From Bacteroidota bacterium (GTDB lineage: Bacteria; Bacteroidota; Bacteroidia; Bacteroidales; JAAUTT01), in assembly GCA_030706405.1 (NCBI GenBank), contig JAUZOO010000010.1, forward strand, positions 62,001-126,000: 64,000 nt of DNA, written 5' to 3'. A program made the translations under genes and the position numbers. The stretch's first letter is position 1, and each line of letters starts with the position of its first letter. Below, one piece after another: positions 1 to 10,900 of the stretch. The notes under the pieces were generated by a model. The model made no database searches, was not told where the DNA came from, and saw only the letters and a list, made by a program, of their open reading frames with translations.

Positions 1-637
1 CGGAGATGGCCATCCCAAGGCTTCCCGGAGAATCGGGATGTTCGGCCAGAATTTTACGTCCAGCTTCGGTGAGGTGGCTAGGAGAAGCAATGACATCGGC
101 CCCCCAGGTATTCATCAGCATTTTGCGATAAGGTTTTTGAAAATAGCTAACCTTTACCATAAACACTTTAAGGTCGATTCCGAAATGATTGCAAGCATAG
201 CTCAGTGCGCTACCCCATTGACCGGCACCGGTTTCGGTGGTAATATGTTTGGTACCTTCTTTGTAATTGTAATAAGCCTGCGGGATTGCTGTGTTAGGTT
301 TATGCGAACCAGCGTAACTTACACTTTCGTTTTTGTAATAAATTTTAGCTGTGGTTCCTAATGCTTTTTCGAGGTTATAAGCACGATGAAGCGGGGTAGG
401 ACGCCATATTTTATAAAGATCCTGAACTTCTTCAGGAATGTCAATCCAGCGATCGGATGATACTTCCTGTTTAATAAGTTCCATGGGAAAAAGTGGTGCA
501 AGAGCATCGGCAGTAACGGGCTGTTTGGTAACAGGATGGAGCGGAGGCAATGGCTTGTTGGGCATATCGGCAACGATATTGTACCATTGGGTAGGCATGT
601 CTTTTTCACTCAGATAAATTTTTTTCTCTTTACTCAT
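1..637 (-). CDS. trpB: TrpB-like PLP-dependent enzyme (TrpB2 type), 3' part outside the window
   Basis: The first 212 residues of a TrpB2-type tryptophan synthase beta chain, a PLP enzyme that joins indole and L-serine. Translation from the ATG at 637 gives the long TrpB2 N-terminus and the motif [11 protein letters not shown], whose Lys113 should bind PLP as a Schiff base. [12 protein letters not shown] follows, the usual phosphate/active-site segment. The reading frame runs off the left edge, so the C-terminal half is missing only because the window ends. No trpA or other trp gene is next to it here, which fits TrpB2 genes that often stand alone as indole salvage enzymes. Family call is secure; the choice of TrpB2 over TrpB1 rests on the N-terminal extension and GSHKPN form. 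Confidence 0.88.
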   Translation of the reverse strand, partial: MSKEKKIYLSEKDMPTQWYNIVADMPNKPLPPLHPVTKQPVTADALAPLFPMELIKQEVSSDRWIDIPEEVQDLYKIWRPTPLHRAYNLEKALGTTAKIYYKNESVSYAGSHKPNTAIPQAYYNYKEGTKHITTETGAGQWGSALSYACNHFGIDLKVFMVKVSYFQKPYRKMLMNTWGADVIASPSHLTEAGRKILAEHPDSPGSLGMAIS

Positions 638-689
638 AATATGTTGTGTTAATAAGTTGTCTGCAATTCAGAAGTGATTTTGAGTACCA

Positions 690-720
690 CAAAAATAAAA
701 ATTATCGTATCGCAAACAAT
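690..720 (-). promoter_or_regulatory. Possible promoter of the trpB-like gene
   Basis: On the minus strand TATTTTTG (690-697) matches the Bacteroidetes -7 consensus TAnnTTTG. Nineteen bases upstream lies ATTG (717-720), a poor -33 match, with TTTG at a short spacing of 15. Transcription would begin near 683, about 45 nt before the start codon. Confidence 0.3.
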
Positions 721-896
721 TAAAACCAAATAATTTGCAACGGGTTACATTTTTATGAAGCTCATAACCAGTTGAAATAGTGTTTGAGAAATACGATTAG
801 CTATTAATCCGAGGCAGGTTCTTGCTTTAACATCGCATAAGAATTAGAACAGGAAGAATATTGATAGCACTTGCCTAACGGGAATTTAAAGATTTA

Positions 897-3800
897 TTAT
901 TCAGTGTAAAGGGCGTCTATTTTTTCGAGCAGTTCTTCTTTTTTGATGGGTTTGGAAATATAGTCGTCGAATCCACTATAAAGAAATTTTTGTTTTTCGT
1001 GTTCGAGGGCGTATGCTGTTTGTGCAATTATTGGCAGGTGCGGACGGAATATTTTGATTTCTTTCATAGCCGTAAGTCCATCCATTTCGGGCATTTTTAT
1101 ATCCATTAAAACCAGATTAATTTTAGGATTTTGTCGACATATTTCTATGGCCTCCCTTCCGTTATGAGCAAAAAGTAGTGTGCTGTTCGAATTTGCAAGA
1201 AACTCTTTAATTAACAAATAGTTGAAAGTTTCGTCTTCGGCTATGAGTATGGTTTTGGGGATTCTATAAATTGTAGGTTTGGGTATAATTGGCTGAAATT
1301 CAGGTTCGTTAGTTAGTTTAATGGGCAAGGTAAGGAAAAAAGTAGATCCCTGACCTGGCGTAGACGTTAAGCACAAAGAGCCGCCCTGTATCTCGGCATA
1401 TCCCTTGGAAATAGATAAGCCCAGTCCGGTTCCTCCGTATTGCAGAGGTATTGATGAGTTTGCTTGGGCAAATCGTTCAAAAATTACTTCCTGAACCTCA
1501 GGGGCAATACCAATTCCGGTATCCTTCACAAAAAACTCAATAAAGTCTGTTTTTAAAGTATATCCAAATTCAATGCTGCCGTTATGCGTGAATTTAAACG
1601 CATTATTAAGCAAATTGGTGATAATTTGAGTAAGTTTAGTACTGTCGGTAACGATAGTAAAATGAGAGGTTTCGATTTGTTTATGAAGGATGAGGTCAAT
1701 TCCTTTATCGGTGGCTTGTGGTTTAAAAATAGTGTACAGGTTATTAAGAATTTCGTTTACCCGTGTAGGTGTTGACGTTACAATTTCGTGGCCGGTTTGG
1801 ATACGGGCAACGGTAAGTACATCGTCGATAATGGAAAGCAGTTGGTTACTGCTGTTTATAATTATTTCAACGAATTCTTTCTGATTTTCGTGTGAAATAT
1901 CGGACTGATCCAGTAGGTTGGCAAACCCTACAATGGCGTTTAGTGGAGTCCGTATTTCGTGCGACATATTTTGCAGGAAGGCGGTTTTGAGTTTGTCCGA
2001 ACGCTCAGCCCTGTCACGAGCCCGGATAATCTCCTGTTCCGTATGTTTTTGCCTGGTTATATCGCTAATAAAGTTAAGCGTAGCTGGTTTCCCTTCCCAG
2101 TCAATGAGCGTAGAATTTACGTTTATCCAGCGGGTATCTCCTGAGCGGTGAATTATTCTATATGTATTGTTTGCCGAAGTATCGATACCTTGCACCCTTT
2201 TTAAATAGTTATCGTGCGCAAATTGAGCATCTTCAGGGTGAATGAAGCTATAAAACGGAGACGAAGTTATTTCTTCCATTGAGTACCCTGTGATTTCCTC
2301 CATCTTCCTGTTAACAAATAGTATAACTTCCTCCTGAATGACAAAGATCGCTTCATTGGCATTCTCAATAAGGAAACGGTATTTTTCCTCGCTAAGCTTT
2401 AGAGCCTGTTCTACAATTTTGCGGTCGGTAATATCATGGCCGGTACCTGCTAGCCCGATAATCTGTCCCTGACTGTCACGCATAGGAAGTTTGGTAGTAA
2501 GCAATATTCGTGTGTATCCGGAGTGGTCAACGATGGTTTGTTCTTTATTAATAACAGGGATTCCGGTTTTAAATAAAGCCTGTTCTTCTTCAAAGAATTC
2601 TTGGGCCATGGAGGCTGGAAAATAATCAAAATCCGACTTTCCAATGATTTCATCTACCGAAGCTCCAAACCCCTGTGCTAGAAAGTTATTTGCAAGTAAA
2701 AAACGGCTATTCAGGTCTTTAACGTAGACATAATCAGGCATAGAATCAACAAGAATGCGTAGCAGATTGTGTTGTTGTGCCAATTCTTCTTCGGCCTTAA
2801 CCCGCGAGGTTATGTTTTGTACCGTGCCTATTACTATATTTTTATTCTTATCGAATTTTGCAATCGAATAGATGTCGATTATCTTGCCCGTTCCGTATTG
2901 CTTTATTTTAAAGGTCTCCCTGTAAGGCTCGTTGTACTTGAGCAATCGCTGCATAGCTAGGTCTAATTTTTCTCTGTATTCAGGAAGGGGAAATGACTGG
3001 ACTTCCGAAAAATCTAATTCGGTATCGTTAAGGCCGTAAATTTTGCGTGCTCCAGCAGATCCCTTGATATGCCCTGTGTTTAAATTGTATTCCCAATATC
3101 CGGTATGGGAGATTAGCTCTGCACTTGTAAGTTTTGCTTCGTTTTCTTCGAGCGTCTTCTGTATTTCGTGATCGCGTGTTTGATTTTTGAAAACAAGTAC
3201 TACTCCGAGGAGTTCTCCTTTTTTAGTTTTTATGGGAGCACTGCTGTTTGTAATTGGTGTTTCTAAGCCGTCTTTTGAAACTAGGATTGTATTTGGGACG
3301 GGTTCTATAGCCATTCCTTTTTTAATAGCTTCCTGTGCCGGATTGGAGATTTCCTGACGGGTTTTACCATCAATTATCCGAAAAATCTCATCAATTGGTT
3401 TCCCCGAAGCTTTCCGCTCCTTCCATCCGGTTAGGCGTTCAGCTTCGGGGTTCATCCTCTTAACACGGCAGGAGGTATCCGTAGTTATTACCCCACTGCT
3501 AATACTGTAAAGAATAGTAAGAAGCTCTTCTTCTTGTTTAGTTAATGCTAAGTCTTTATTTAATAGTTGTTTGTAAATGTTTTTCTGACGATAATGATAA
3601 TAGCCCAACATCGCAAAAGCACATAGAAGTACAAAAACAGCAGTAAATGCAATGGTTATTCCGGCCCTGTACCGGAGTTCCGAATAAACCTCAGTTTTAT
3701 CAATTTGTGCGATAATATACCAAGGCGTTCCACTAATTCCCCTGATATACGAAAGAACTTCCACTCCTCTGTAATCCTTACCTTCAAGAATCCCTTGATA

Positions 3801-4580
3801 CCCCATCACCGCCTGTACTGCCAGATTGTCTTTTTGAGTAATGGGAACACCTTCTTTTAACGTCGTCGTTTTATGGCGTAATTCGTTGATAAAAAAAGCT
3901 CGGTTGTCTCGTCTTCCCACTAAAATAGCTTCTGCTGATTTGCTTGATGTTGGCCATTTTTGAAGTAGTGGAAATAAATACTGGTATGGATTGATTTGCA
4001 AAAGAACAACAGCTATTGTTTTTCCGTTATTGATTATGGGGGCAGATATTACCATCTGCACTTTGGATGGCTGCGTATTTATGTCAAGGTCTGAAATGTA
4101 TATTTTTTTATAAAGAAGGGCATAGTCGAGGCTCCCTGAATTATACGAGCTTAAAAAATCGGCTTCCGGCCCCGTGCTGATTAGCTTTTTTTTATCCGGA
4201 GAGACTACTAAAATATTTTCGACCCCGCGAAGTTGTTTAATTAACCGAAGCCTTATGATTAAATCATTTTTTAAGGAAGTATCATTCGTTACCCTCCATT
4301 GCCCGAATGCCTTTATAAAAATAGGACTTTCTGAAAATTGGCAAGCATCGGCAAACCGTTCTTTTTTCCATGCCAGGATTTGATCAACCTTTAAATCAGT
4401 TATAGTCTTTATTTCCTGATACTTATTATTGCGGATACGATGAGCTTCGATAGAATAATATTTATGCCCTCCCCAAACCAAGACTATGCAAATAACTAAA
4501 AATATTGAAATATTGAATATTATGTTGGCGTTCTGCTTCAATTTAAAGGTGAATAAATTCATAATATTCATATTTAGCAA
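897..4580 (-). CDS. Hybrid sensor histidine kinase with extracellular sensor, four PAS domains and receiver
   Basis: A 1227-residue membrane hybrid kinase. Order: transmembrane helix near residues 20-42; a periplasmic Cache-like sensor to about 300; a second helix near 306-328; four PAS-type domains near 350-465, 490-600, 612-735 and 735-850; HisKA with the phosphorylation motif SHEIRTP, His874; HATPase_c with DTGIGI and GGTGLGLSISKG boxes; and a C-terminal receiver (about 1109-1225) with the acceptor Asp1160 in LVLMDIKMPEMDG and Lys in ISKPIKK. The architecture implies a relay His874 to Asp1160 to an external Hpt protein. No Hpt or DNA-binding regulator adjoins it, but two stand-alone Hpt proteins are encoded at 21303 and 28896. 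The ligand cannot be told from the sequence. Confidence 0.9.
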   Translation of the reverse strand: MLNMNIMNLFTFKLKQNANIIFNISIFLVICIVLVWGGHKYYSIEAHRIRNNKYQEIKTITDLKVDQILAWKKERFADACQFSESPIFIKAFGQWRVTNDTSLKNDLIIRLRLIKQLRGVENILVVSPDKKKLISTGPEADFLSSYNSGSLDYALLYKKIYISDLDINTQPSKVQMVISAPIINNGKTIAVVLLQINPYQYLFPLLQKWPTSSKSAEAILVGRRDNRAFFINELRHKTTTLKEGVPITQKDNLAVQAVMGYQGILEGKDYRGVEVLSYIRGISGTPWYIIAQIDKTEVYSELRYRAGITIAFTAVFVLLCAFAMLGYYHYRQKNIYKQLLNKDLALTKQEEELLTILYSISSGVITTDTSCRVKRMNPEAERLTGWKERKASGKPIDEIFRIIDGKTRQEISNPAQEAIKKGMAIEPVPNTILVSKDGLETPITNSSAPIKTKKGELLGVVLVFKNQTRDHEIQKTLEENEAKLTSAELISHTGYWEYNLNTGHIKGSAGARKIYGLNDTELDFSEVQSFPLPEYREKLDLAMQRLLKYNEPYRETFKIKQYGTGKIIDIYSIAKFDKNKNIVIGTVQNITSRVKAEEELAQQHNLLRILVDSMPDYVYVKDLNSRFLLANNFLAQGFGASVDEIIGKSDFDYFPASMAQEFFEEEQALFKTGIPVINKEQTIVDHSGYTRILLTTKLPMRDSQGQIIGLAGTGHDITDRKIVEQALKLSEEKYRFLIENANEAIFVIQEEVILFVNRKMEEITGYSMEEITSSPFYSFIHPEDAQFAHDNYLKRVQGIDTSANNTYRIIHRSGDTRWINVNSTLIDWEGKPATLNFISDITRQKHTEQEIIRARDRAERSDKLKTAFLQNMSHEIRTPLNAIVGFANLLDQSDISHENQKEFVEIIINSSNQLLSIIDDVLTVARIQTGHEIVTSTPTRVNEILNNLYTIFKPQATDKGIDLILHKQIETSHFTIVTDSTKLTQIITNLLNNAFKFTHNGSIEFGYTLKTDFIEFFVKDTGIGIAPEVQEVIFERFAQANSSIPLQYGGTGLGLSISKGYAEIQGGSLCLTSTPGQGSTFFLTLPIKLTNEPEFQPIIPKPTIYRIPKTILIAEDETFNYLLIKEFLANSNSTLLFAHNGREAIEICRQNPKINLVLMDIKMPEMDGLTAMKEIKIFRPHLPIIAQTAYALEHEKQKFLYSGFDDYISKPIKKEELLEKIDALYTE

Positions 4581-4753
4581 ACCTGTATTCCAATTGATTA
4601 AAGATACAATTATATCGCTAAAAAAACAATATAGATGTATCTGTGATTTGTTTGTAACATTATGTTTGTTAGGCTATTGTTGGCAGGTGTAAAATGATTT
4701 TTAGACGATGTTTTTTTGAATGGATTAATTCCGTAATGTTTATGTCAAAGCCA

Positions 4754-4785
4754 TTTGCATAAGAGGTCTTATTATCTTAAATTTA
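4754..4785 (+). promoter_or_regulatory. Probable promoter of the 67-residue protein gene
   Basis: TTTG (4754-4757) and TAAATTTA (4778-4785) are separated by 20 nt and match the -33 TTTG / -7 TAnnTTTG consensus except for the last base. Transcription would start near 4791, giving an untranslated leader of about 57 nt before the ATG at 4848. Confidence 0.4.
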
Positions 4786-4847
4786 GTATAATAATTGAGC
4801 TGTTTTTAGCTAATCCGGTATTCTTCTAACCCATTAAAATTGAAAAT

Positions 4848-5051
4848 ATGACTTTGAGTGAAAGTGCATTACGGATGAAATTGCTGATTGAAAAGGCGAT
4901 TGAAGAACACGTAATTGGGCATGATGAATACGATCAGATTATTCATATAGCCACCCAGGACGGCCATATCGACAATCAGGAGAGAGCACTGCTATCTCAA
5001 TTTCAGGAGATGATCGATGACCGTACTATACGAATTGTCCCCAAGAAGTAG
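4848..5051 (+). CDS. Small acidic protein of unknown function (67 aa)
   Basis: A short protein rich in charged helices. It contains DEYDQIIHIATQDGHIDNQE followed by ERALLSQFQEM, resembling small Bacteroidetes and TerB/tellurite-like helical proteins, but I cannot assign a family. It is treated as real because it has an upstream promoter match, an ATG 10 nt after the end of an A-rich leader, and a composition typical of a soluble folded protein. Its stop codon is only 5 nt from the stop of the convergent MFS gene, so the two transcripts almost certainly overlap. It has no signal peptide or membrane helix. Confidence 0.6.
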   Translation: MTLSESALRMKLLIEKAIEEHVIGHDEYDQIIHIATQDGHIDNQERALLSQFQEMIDDRTIRIVPKK

Positions 5052-5056
5052 CGGGG

Positions 5057-6316
5057 TTAATCGCCAAAGATATCTTTGATTGATAAGCTTCTCAGCGAAG
5101 GTGCCTTGCGTGCAGCAACGGCTACCACAAGCAATGTCATTACCCCGCCAAAAATGACCGAGGGCACCAAGCCCATGATGCGCGCCGCAAGCCCGGATTC
5201 AAAAGAACCTAACTCGTTGGATGAGCCTATAAAGATGCTGTTTACGGCAGCTACACGGCCACGCATCTCATCGGGAGTGAACAGTTGCAGGATGCTTCCG
5301 CGGATAACCACGCTTACGTTATCAAAAGCCCCGCTTAGAAGAAGAAACGTTGCCGACAGGAGAAAATTTCGCGAAAGCGCAAAGGCTATCATGCAGATGC
5401 CGAAGCCTGCAACACAATACAGCAAAGACTTCCCGCTGTTTTTTACAGGAGGATAAAATGTAAGGTAAACCGACATCAGGATTGCCCCAATGGCGGGGCA
5501 AGAGCGTAATATCCCAAGTCCCTCGGGGCCTGTATTCAGAATGTCGGAAGCAAATACCGGCAACAGCGCTACCGCACCTCCAAATAGAACGGCAAACATA
5601 TCCAACGAAAAGGCTCCTAAAAGTATCTGGTTATTAAAAACATAACGAATACCCTCGTGAATGCGGTTGAAGATACCTTCTTCTTTCTGAACATTTATAC
5701 TGATAGGCTTACTCTTAATTTTTAGGATGAGTAGAAAGGAAATCAGAAAGAGGCCGAAAACCACGGAATAGGCTGGCACAATGCCACAAAATCCAAATAT
5801 CAGTCCTCCGATTGCGGGGCCTGTAACGGCTGCTATCTGCCAGTTGGTACTGTTCCAGGTGGCGGCACTTGTAAGGTGTTCGCGGGGAACCAGTTGTCCC
5901 ATGAAAGCGGTGTGGGCCGGCATCAATATGCCACGCACCAATCCCGTAAGGAAAATGGTGATGAAGATTGGAAAAATACCGAAAAGAGCATGGCAATTCA
6001 GGGAAGGGATACTATATGCGGTAAGTATAGCCGAACCTAACAATAATAGTAATGTGGTGTATTTAATGATGTTACGGCGGTCCCAAATATCGACAAAATG
6101 ACCGGCAAAGAGGGCAATGCTTACCTGAGGGATCACTTCAACCAAACCTATAACCCCTAGTAACAATACATTTTTTGTAAGACTATAGATTTGCCAGCTT
6201 ACAACAACCGATTGCATCAGTGTTGCTGTGGTCATAAAGAAACGGTAAAAAAGGAAAAAGCGGAAATCGCGGTTTCGGATTACGGCAAAAGCATTGTTGC
6301 CAAGCAGGTTTTTCAT
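5057..6316 (-). CDS. MFS transporter of the MFS_3/EntS-like exporter type
   Basis: A 419-residue polytopic inner-membrane protein with about 12 hydrophobic helices. The opening (FAVIRNRDFRFFLFYRFF) and the loop GHFVDIWDRRNII, a version of the MFS motif A between helices 2 and 3, are typical of the MFS_3 group that includes enterobactin exporter EntS and many drug-efflux relatives. The later segment LFTPDEMRGRVAAVNSIF matches the same group. The substrate is unknown. It stands alone behind the gltBD terminator and converges on the 67-residue gene. Confidence 0.85.
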   Translation of the reverse strand: MKNLLGNNAFAVIRNRDFRFFLFYRFFMTTATLMQSVVVSWQIYSLTKNVLLLGVIGLVEVIPQVSIALFAGHFVDIWDRRNIIKYTTLLLLLGSAILTAYSIPSLNCHALFGIFPIFITIFLTGLVRGILMPAHTAFMGQLVPREHLTSAATWNSTNWQIAAVTGPAIGGLIFGFCGIVPAYSVVFGLFLISFLLILKIKSKPISINVQKEEGIFNRIHEGIRYVFNNQILLGAFSLDMFAVLFGGAVALLPVFASDILNTGPEGLGILRSCPAIGAILMSVYLTFYPPVKNSGKSLLYCVAGFGICMIAFALSRNFLLSATFLLLSGAFDNVSVVIRGSILQLFTPDEMRGRVAAVNSIFIGSSNELGSFESGLAARIMGLVPSVIFGGVMTLLVVAVAARKAPSLRSLSIKDIFGD

Positions 6317-6346
6317 CGGATAAAATCTTAGTATATAATAGTTTTC

Positions 6347-6380
6347 AAAAAAAAACCCTAAAGATTGATTCTTTAGGGTT
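6347..6380 (-). terminator. Rho-independent terminator after gltD
   Basis: Stem AACCCTAAAG (6354-6363) pairs with CTTTAGGGTT (6371-6380) around a 7-nt loop. On the minus strand it is followed by a run of T (6347-6355). It separates the end of gltD at 6402 from the MFS gene starting at 6316. Confidence 0.85.
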
Positions 6381-6401
6381 TTAATATTAACGCTTGTTAA
6401 A

Positions 6402-7826
6402 TCAATTCTTCTTTAAATATTCATCAATGCTAAATGCAGCCTGACGGCCTGAGTAAATAGCACGAACAACAAGGCTGGCTCCTGAAACAGTATCACCAGC
6501 GGCAAATACTTTGGAAGTGCTTGTCTCGAATTTATCGTCGACAACTACATTGCCGCGGTTGTCATATTTAAGCCCAAGATCGTTAAGCAATCCTTCGTGA
6601 ATTGGCTGGGTGAAACCCATCGAAAGTAATGCCAGTTCGCAAGGGATCACGCGGATGGTTCCCGGAACTTCCGACATCGAAAAACGTCCGTTAGCATCTT
6701 TATCCCATTTAACTTCAACAACTTCGGCTCCGGTAAGTTTGCCGTTTTCGCCGATGAAACGTTTGGTTGTGAGGCTCCAGAAACGGTTACATCCTTCTTC
6801 GTGCGAACTTGAAGTTTTGAGGATGGTTGGATAGAAAGGCCACGGAGTTTCCGGGTTTTTCTTTTCCGGCGGTTTCGGAAGAATTTCAATCTGGGTTACG
6901 CTGCGTGCACCCTGACGATTTGATGTTCCAACGCAGTCCGAACCGGTATCACCACCACCAATTACCAACACGTTCTTATCGGTAGCTTTGATACGAATTT
7001 CCGGTGCAATTTGCTGTTTGGCATTGCGACGGTTTTGCTGGGTAAGGAATTCCATGGCAAAGTGAACGCCTTTGAGGTCGCGGCCTTCAACCGGAAGGTC
7101 ACGGGGGGCCATAGCTCCAACAGTAAGGCAGATAGCGTCGAACTGTTCGAGCAATTCCTTAGCAGTAATATCTTTACCTACTTCGCAATTGGTTTTGAAA
7201 TTTAACCCTTCGGCTTCGAGAACCTTTAAACGACGGTCGATAACGTTTTTATTTAATTTGAAATCGGGAATACCAAAACGAAGTAAACCTCCGATGGCTT
7301 CGTCCTTTTCGAATAAGGTAACGGTGTGACCGGCACGGTTTAAGATGGTAGCTGCCGATAGACCTGCAGGACCCGAACCAATTACGGCAACTTTCTTACC
7401 AGTGCGGTATTGGGGGACTTGTGGTTTAATGAAACCATCGGCAAATGCGCGTTCTACAATGGCACATTCGTTTTCACGGATGGTGACCGGAGCTTCGTGA
7501 AGGTTAAGGGTGCACGATTTTTCGCAGGGAGCCGGGCAAATGCGTCCGGTAAATTCCGGGAAATCGTTGGTAGAGTGCAGCAAAGCGCTGGCACGTTTCC
7601 ATTCGCCGCGGTAGAGTAGATCCTGCCATTCGGGAATGACACTGCCTACCGGACAAGCCCAGTTGCAGTAGGGTACGCCGCAATCCATACAACGGGCGGC
7701 TTGTAATTTGCGGTCTTCAGCGTTGAGAGTCTGTTCTACTTCGCCATAATCGCAAATTCTTTCTTGAACAGGCCTGTTACCTGCATCTTTTCTTTCGTAT
7801 AGTAAAAATCCTTTTGGGTGACCCAT
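6402..7826 (-). CDS. gltD: Glutamate synthase small (beta) subunit
   Basis: The 474-residue flavoprotein subunit of NADPH-dependent glutamate synthase. It takes electrons from NADPH through FAD and iron-sulfur clusters to the large subunit. Visible features are the N-terminal cysteine groups CMDCGVPYCNWACP and CPAPCEKSCTL that hold the [4Fe-4S] clusters, the FAD-binding GSGPAGLSAA, and the NADPH-binding GGGDTGSDCVG. It lies directly downstream of gltB in the same direction, separated by 104 nt that hold an imperfect hairpin. Start at the ATG 7826, which gives the expected MGxPxGFLxYxR beginning. Full length. Confidence 0.96.
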   Translation of the reverse strand: MGHPKGFLLYERKDAGNRPVQERICDYGEVEQTLNAEDRKLQAARCMDCGVPYCNWACPVGSVIPEWQDLLYRGEWKRASALLHSTNDFPEFTGRICPAPCEKSCTLNLHEAPVTIRENECAIVERAFADGFIKPQVPQYRTGKKVAVIGSGPAGLSAATILNRAGHTVTLFEKDEAIGGLLRFGIPDFKLNKNVIDRRLKVLEAEGLNFKTNCEVGKDITAKELLEQFDAICLTVGAMAPRDLPVEGRDLKGVHFAMEFLTQQNRRNAKQQIAPEIRIKATDKNVLVIGGGDTGSDCVGTSNRQGARSVTQIEILPKPPEKKNPETPWPFYPTILKTSSSHEEGCNRFWSLTTKRFIGENGKLTGAEVVEVKWDKDANGRFSMSEVPGTIRVIPCELALLSMGFTQPIHEGLLNDLGLKYDNRGNVVVDDKFETSTSKVFAAGDTVSGASLVVRAIYSGRQAAFSIDEYLKKN

Positions 7827-7870
7827 ATCGTTTGTACTTTATATGTTATCGTTAAGATGATTAGGAGGCT

Positions 7871-7927
7871 AAGAAATTAGGTGATTAAGCAACTTAATTA
7901 CTTAATCTCCTAATCGCTTAATTTCTT
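7871..7927 (-). repeat. Word-repeat imperfect hairpin between gltB and gltD
   Basis: The gap holds variants of an 8-nt word (TACTTAAT, CTCCTAAT, CGCTTAAT). Arms 7871-7889 and 7909-7927 are inverted copies matching at about 16 of 19 positions, so RNA from either strand can fold. It lies between two genes of one operon and ends about 45 nt before the gltD start codon. The same style of element occurs at 18853, 33375 and 43969. Confidence 0.6.
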
Positions 7928-7930
7928 CTA

Positions 7931-10900
7931 TTAATAATCGTGCTCTACTTTGGCAACTTTCTGCTTTAAGGCTTCGAGTTTTTCTTCGTCAAGCACCCGT
8001 TTGTACTCAATAGGCAGTACTTTAAGGAATTTACCAACGTAAGAGCTCCAGTTGTCAAGAATTTGTTTTGCACGTGGGCTTCCCGTGTATTCGAAATGAC
8101 GGGTAATCAAACCTTTCAGTTCGCGTTCGTCGTGCGAATCGTCGATGAGCGAGAGTTCAACCATTTCCATGTTGCAGAAGAAGTCGAAGTTGCAATCTTC
8201 GTTTAAAACATAAGCCATACCGCCACTCATACCGGCAGCAAAGTTACGGCCTACACTTCCGAGGATTACGGCTCGACCGCCGGTCATATATTCGCAGCAG
8301 TGGTCGCCTGCGCCTTCAATTACCGCAATGGCGCCAGAGTTACGTACGCAGAAACGTTCGCCAGCTTTACCGTTGATGAATACTTCACCACTGGTAGCAC
8401 CGTAAAGCAGAGTATTACCAACAATGATGTTATCTTCAGGTATAAGTTTCGAGCCTTTGGACGGAACTACTACGATTTTACCACCGGAGAGACCTTTACC
8501 CAAGTAGTCGTTGGCATCGCCTTCGAGACGGAAAGTTATCCCCTTGGGAAGGAATGCGCCAAAGCTTTGTCCGGCCGAACCTTCAAAAGTTGCATTGATG
8601 GTATCTTCGGGTAAGCCTTCGCTACCGTAGCGGATAGCTACTTCACCGGCGAGCATTGCCCCACAGGTACGGTCGGTATTGTTAATCTCAGTTTTGATTT
8701 CGACTTTTTCCTTCTTTTCGAGGGCAGGAGCAGCAAGCTTAATCAACTCGCGGTCCTTAATGTCGATAATCTTATGCATCTGAGGTTTAACGTTAATGAT
8801 CGGGTACTCTTTGCTTTCTTCAGGTTTGTAAAGAAGCTTGGAGAGATCAAGTTTCTTGGTCTTCCAGTGATCCTGACGTGGTTTTTCAACCAACAGGTCG
8901 GTACGGCCAATGATATCGTCGAGTTTGGTGAAACCCATCTCGGCAAGGATTTCACGGATTTCCTGAGCTAAAAACGTGAAGAAGTTAATCAGGTATTCGT
9001 GTTTACCGATGAAATATTTGCGGAGCTTTTCATCCTGAGTAGCAACCCCTACCGGACAGGTATTGAGGTGGCATTTACGCATCATCACACAACCAAGGGT
9101 GATAAGTGCGGAGGTTGAATAACCGTATTCTTCAGCACCAAGCAATGCTGCGATGATGGCATCGCGACCGGTTTTGAGCTGTCCGTCAGTTTGCAGGCGA
9201 ACCTGTCCGCGGAGGTTGTTCATAACCAGTGTTTGCTGGGTTTCGGCAATACCTAATTCGAAAGGTAAACCGGCATGTTTGATAGAGCTTGAAGGACTAG
9301 CCCCGGTTCCACCTTCGCAACCGCTGATGAGGATCATGTCGGCTTTGGCTTTGGCCACACCGGCAGCAATGGTTCCTACACCGGCTTCGGATACCAGCTT
9401 AACGCTGATACGGGCGCGAGGGTTGATATTTTTAAGGTCGAAGATAAGCTGTGCAAGGTCTTCGATCGAATAAATATCGTGGTGTGGCGGAGGCGAAATC
9501 AACGAGATGCCTGGGATCGAGTGACGGGTCTTGGCGATGATTTTATCAACCTTATGACCTGGCAGCTGACCACCTTCACCGGGTTTTGCGCCCTGGGCCA
9601 TCTTAATCTGAATTTCGTCGGCATTAACCAGGTATTCGGCAGTAACACCAAAACGTCCGGAAGCAACCTGTTTGATTGCGCTGCGGGTGCTGAGACCGTC
9701 GGCACGTGGTTTGTAACGTTCCGGATCTTCACCACCTTCACCGGTATTACTCTTACCACCCAGTTTGTTCATGGCCATAGCCATAGCTTCGTGAGCTTCG
9801 CGGCTGATAGAACCATAAGACATAGCTCCGGTTACAAAACGTTTGGTAATCGATTCAACGGGTTCGACCAGCGAAATATCAATCGGGTTACGTTTGTAAT
9901 CGAGGAAGTCGCGAAGGAAGATAGGATCATCTTTTTCGTTTACCAGACGGCTATATTCCTTGAATTTACTGTAATTATTGGTACGTGTTGCCCATTGCAG
10001 GGTAGCGATGGTTTCCGGGTTCCAAGAGTGTTTTTCTCCGGTTTTGCGGAAATGATAGAAGCCCTGGTTTGGCAACATTGAAAGGTCTTTATTGTCCAAA
10101 AATGCTTCGTGATGCGGAGCAAGTGCTTCGATCGCAATTTCTTCGAGTCCGACACCGCCGATGGGCGAGAAGGTTCCGGCAAAATATTTGTTCACAACTT
10201 CATCGCTGATACCGATAATTTCGAAAATCTGAGCGGCACGGTAGCTGCGCAGGGTAGAAATACCCATCTTCGAAAGAATCTTGAGAATACCCTTATTTAT
10301 GGACTTAATGAAGTGGTATTCAGCTGTGTGGTAATCAACCTGAATGGTACGTTCCTTAACAAGCGTATCGAGTACACCAAAGACAAGGTATGGGTTGATG
10401 GCGCTGGCTCCGTAACCGAACAACAAGGCAAAGTGCATTACTTCGCGAGGCTCAGCGGTTTCAACCACGAGGTCGATCTGCATACGTTTACGTTTGTCGA
10501 TCAGGTAGTGGTGAACTGCCGAAACCGCCAGCAACGATGGGATAGGAGCGAGGTTTTCGTTTACACCGCGGTCCGAAAGGATGATGTAGTTTTTGCCTTC
10601 ATCCACAGCAGCTTCAGCTTTCTTGCAGAGTTCGTCAACGGCCTTTTCAAGTCCCTGGGCACCTTCGGCAACGGGGAAGAGCATCGGCAATACCGTAGTC
10701 GAGAAACCTTTATAACGAAGGTTTTTGATGATGTCGAACTGGGTATTGGTGATGATCGGGCTTTTCAGCTTGATAACCTTACAGTTGTCGGGCTGTGCAT
10801 CGAGCATATTTTGCTGGGTAGAACCGATAAACCCGGTGAGCGACATAACCAATTCCTCGCGGATTGGGTCGATAGGCGGGTTGGTTACCTGGGCAAACAA

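Noticed and set aside
4848..5051. Antitoxin or toxin-antitoxin component
   Set aside because: It stands alone with no partner gene and no toxin-like motif.
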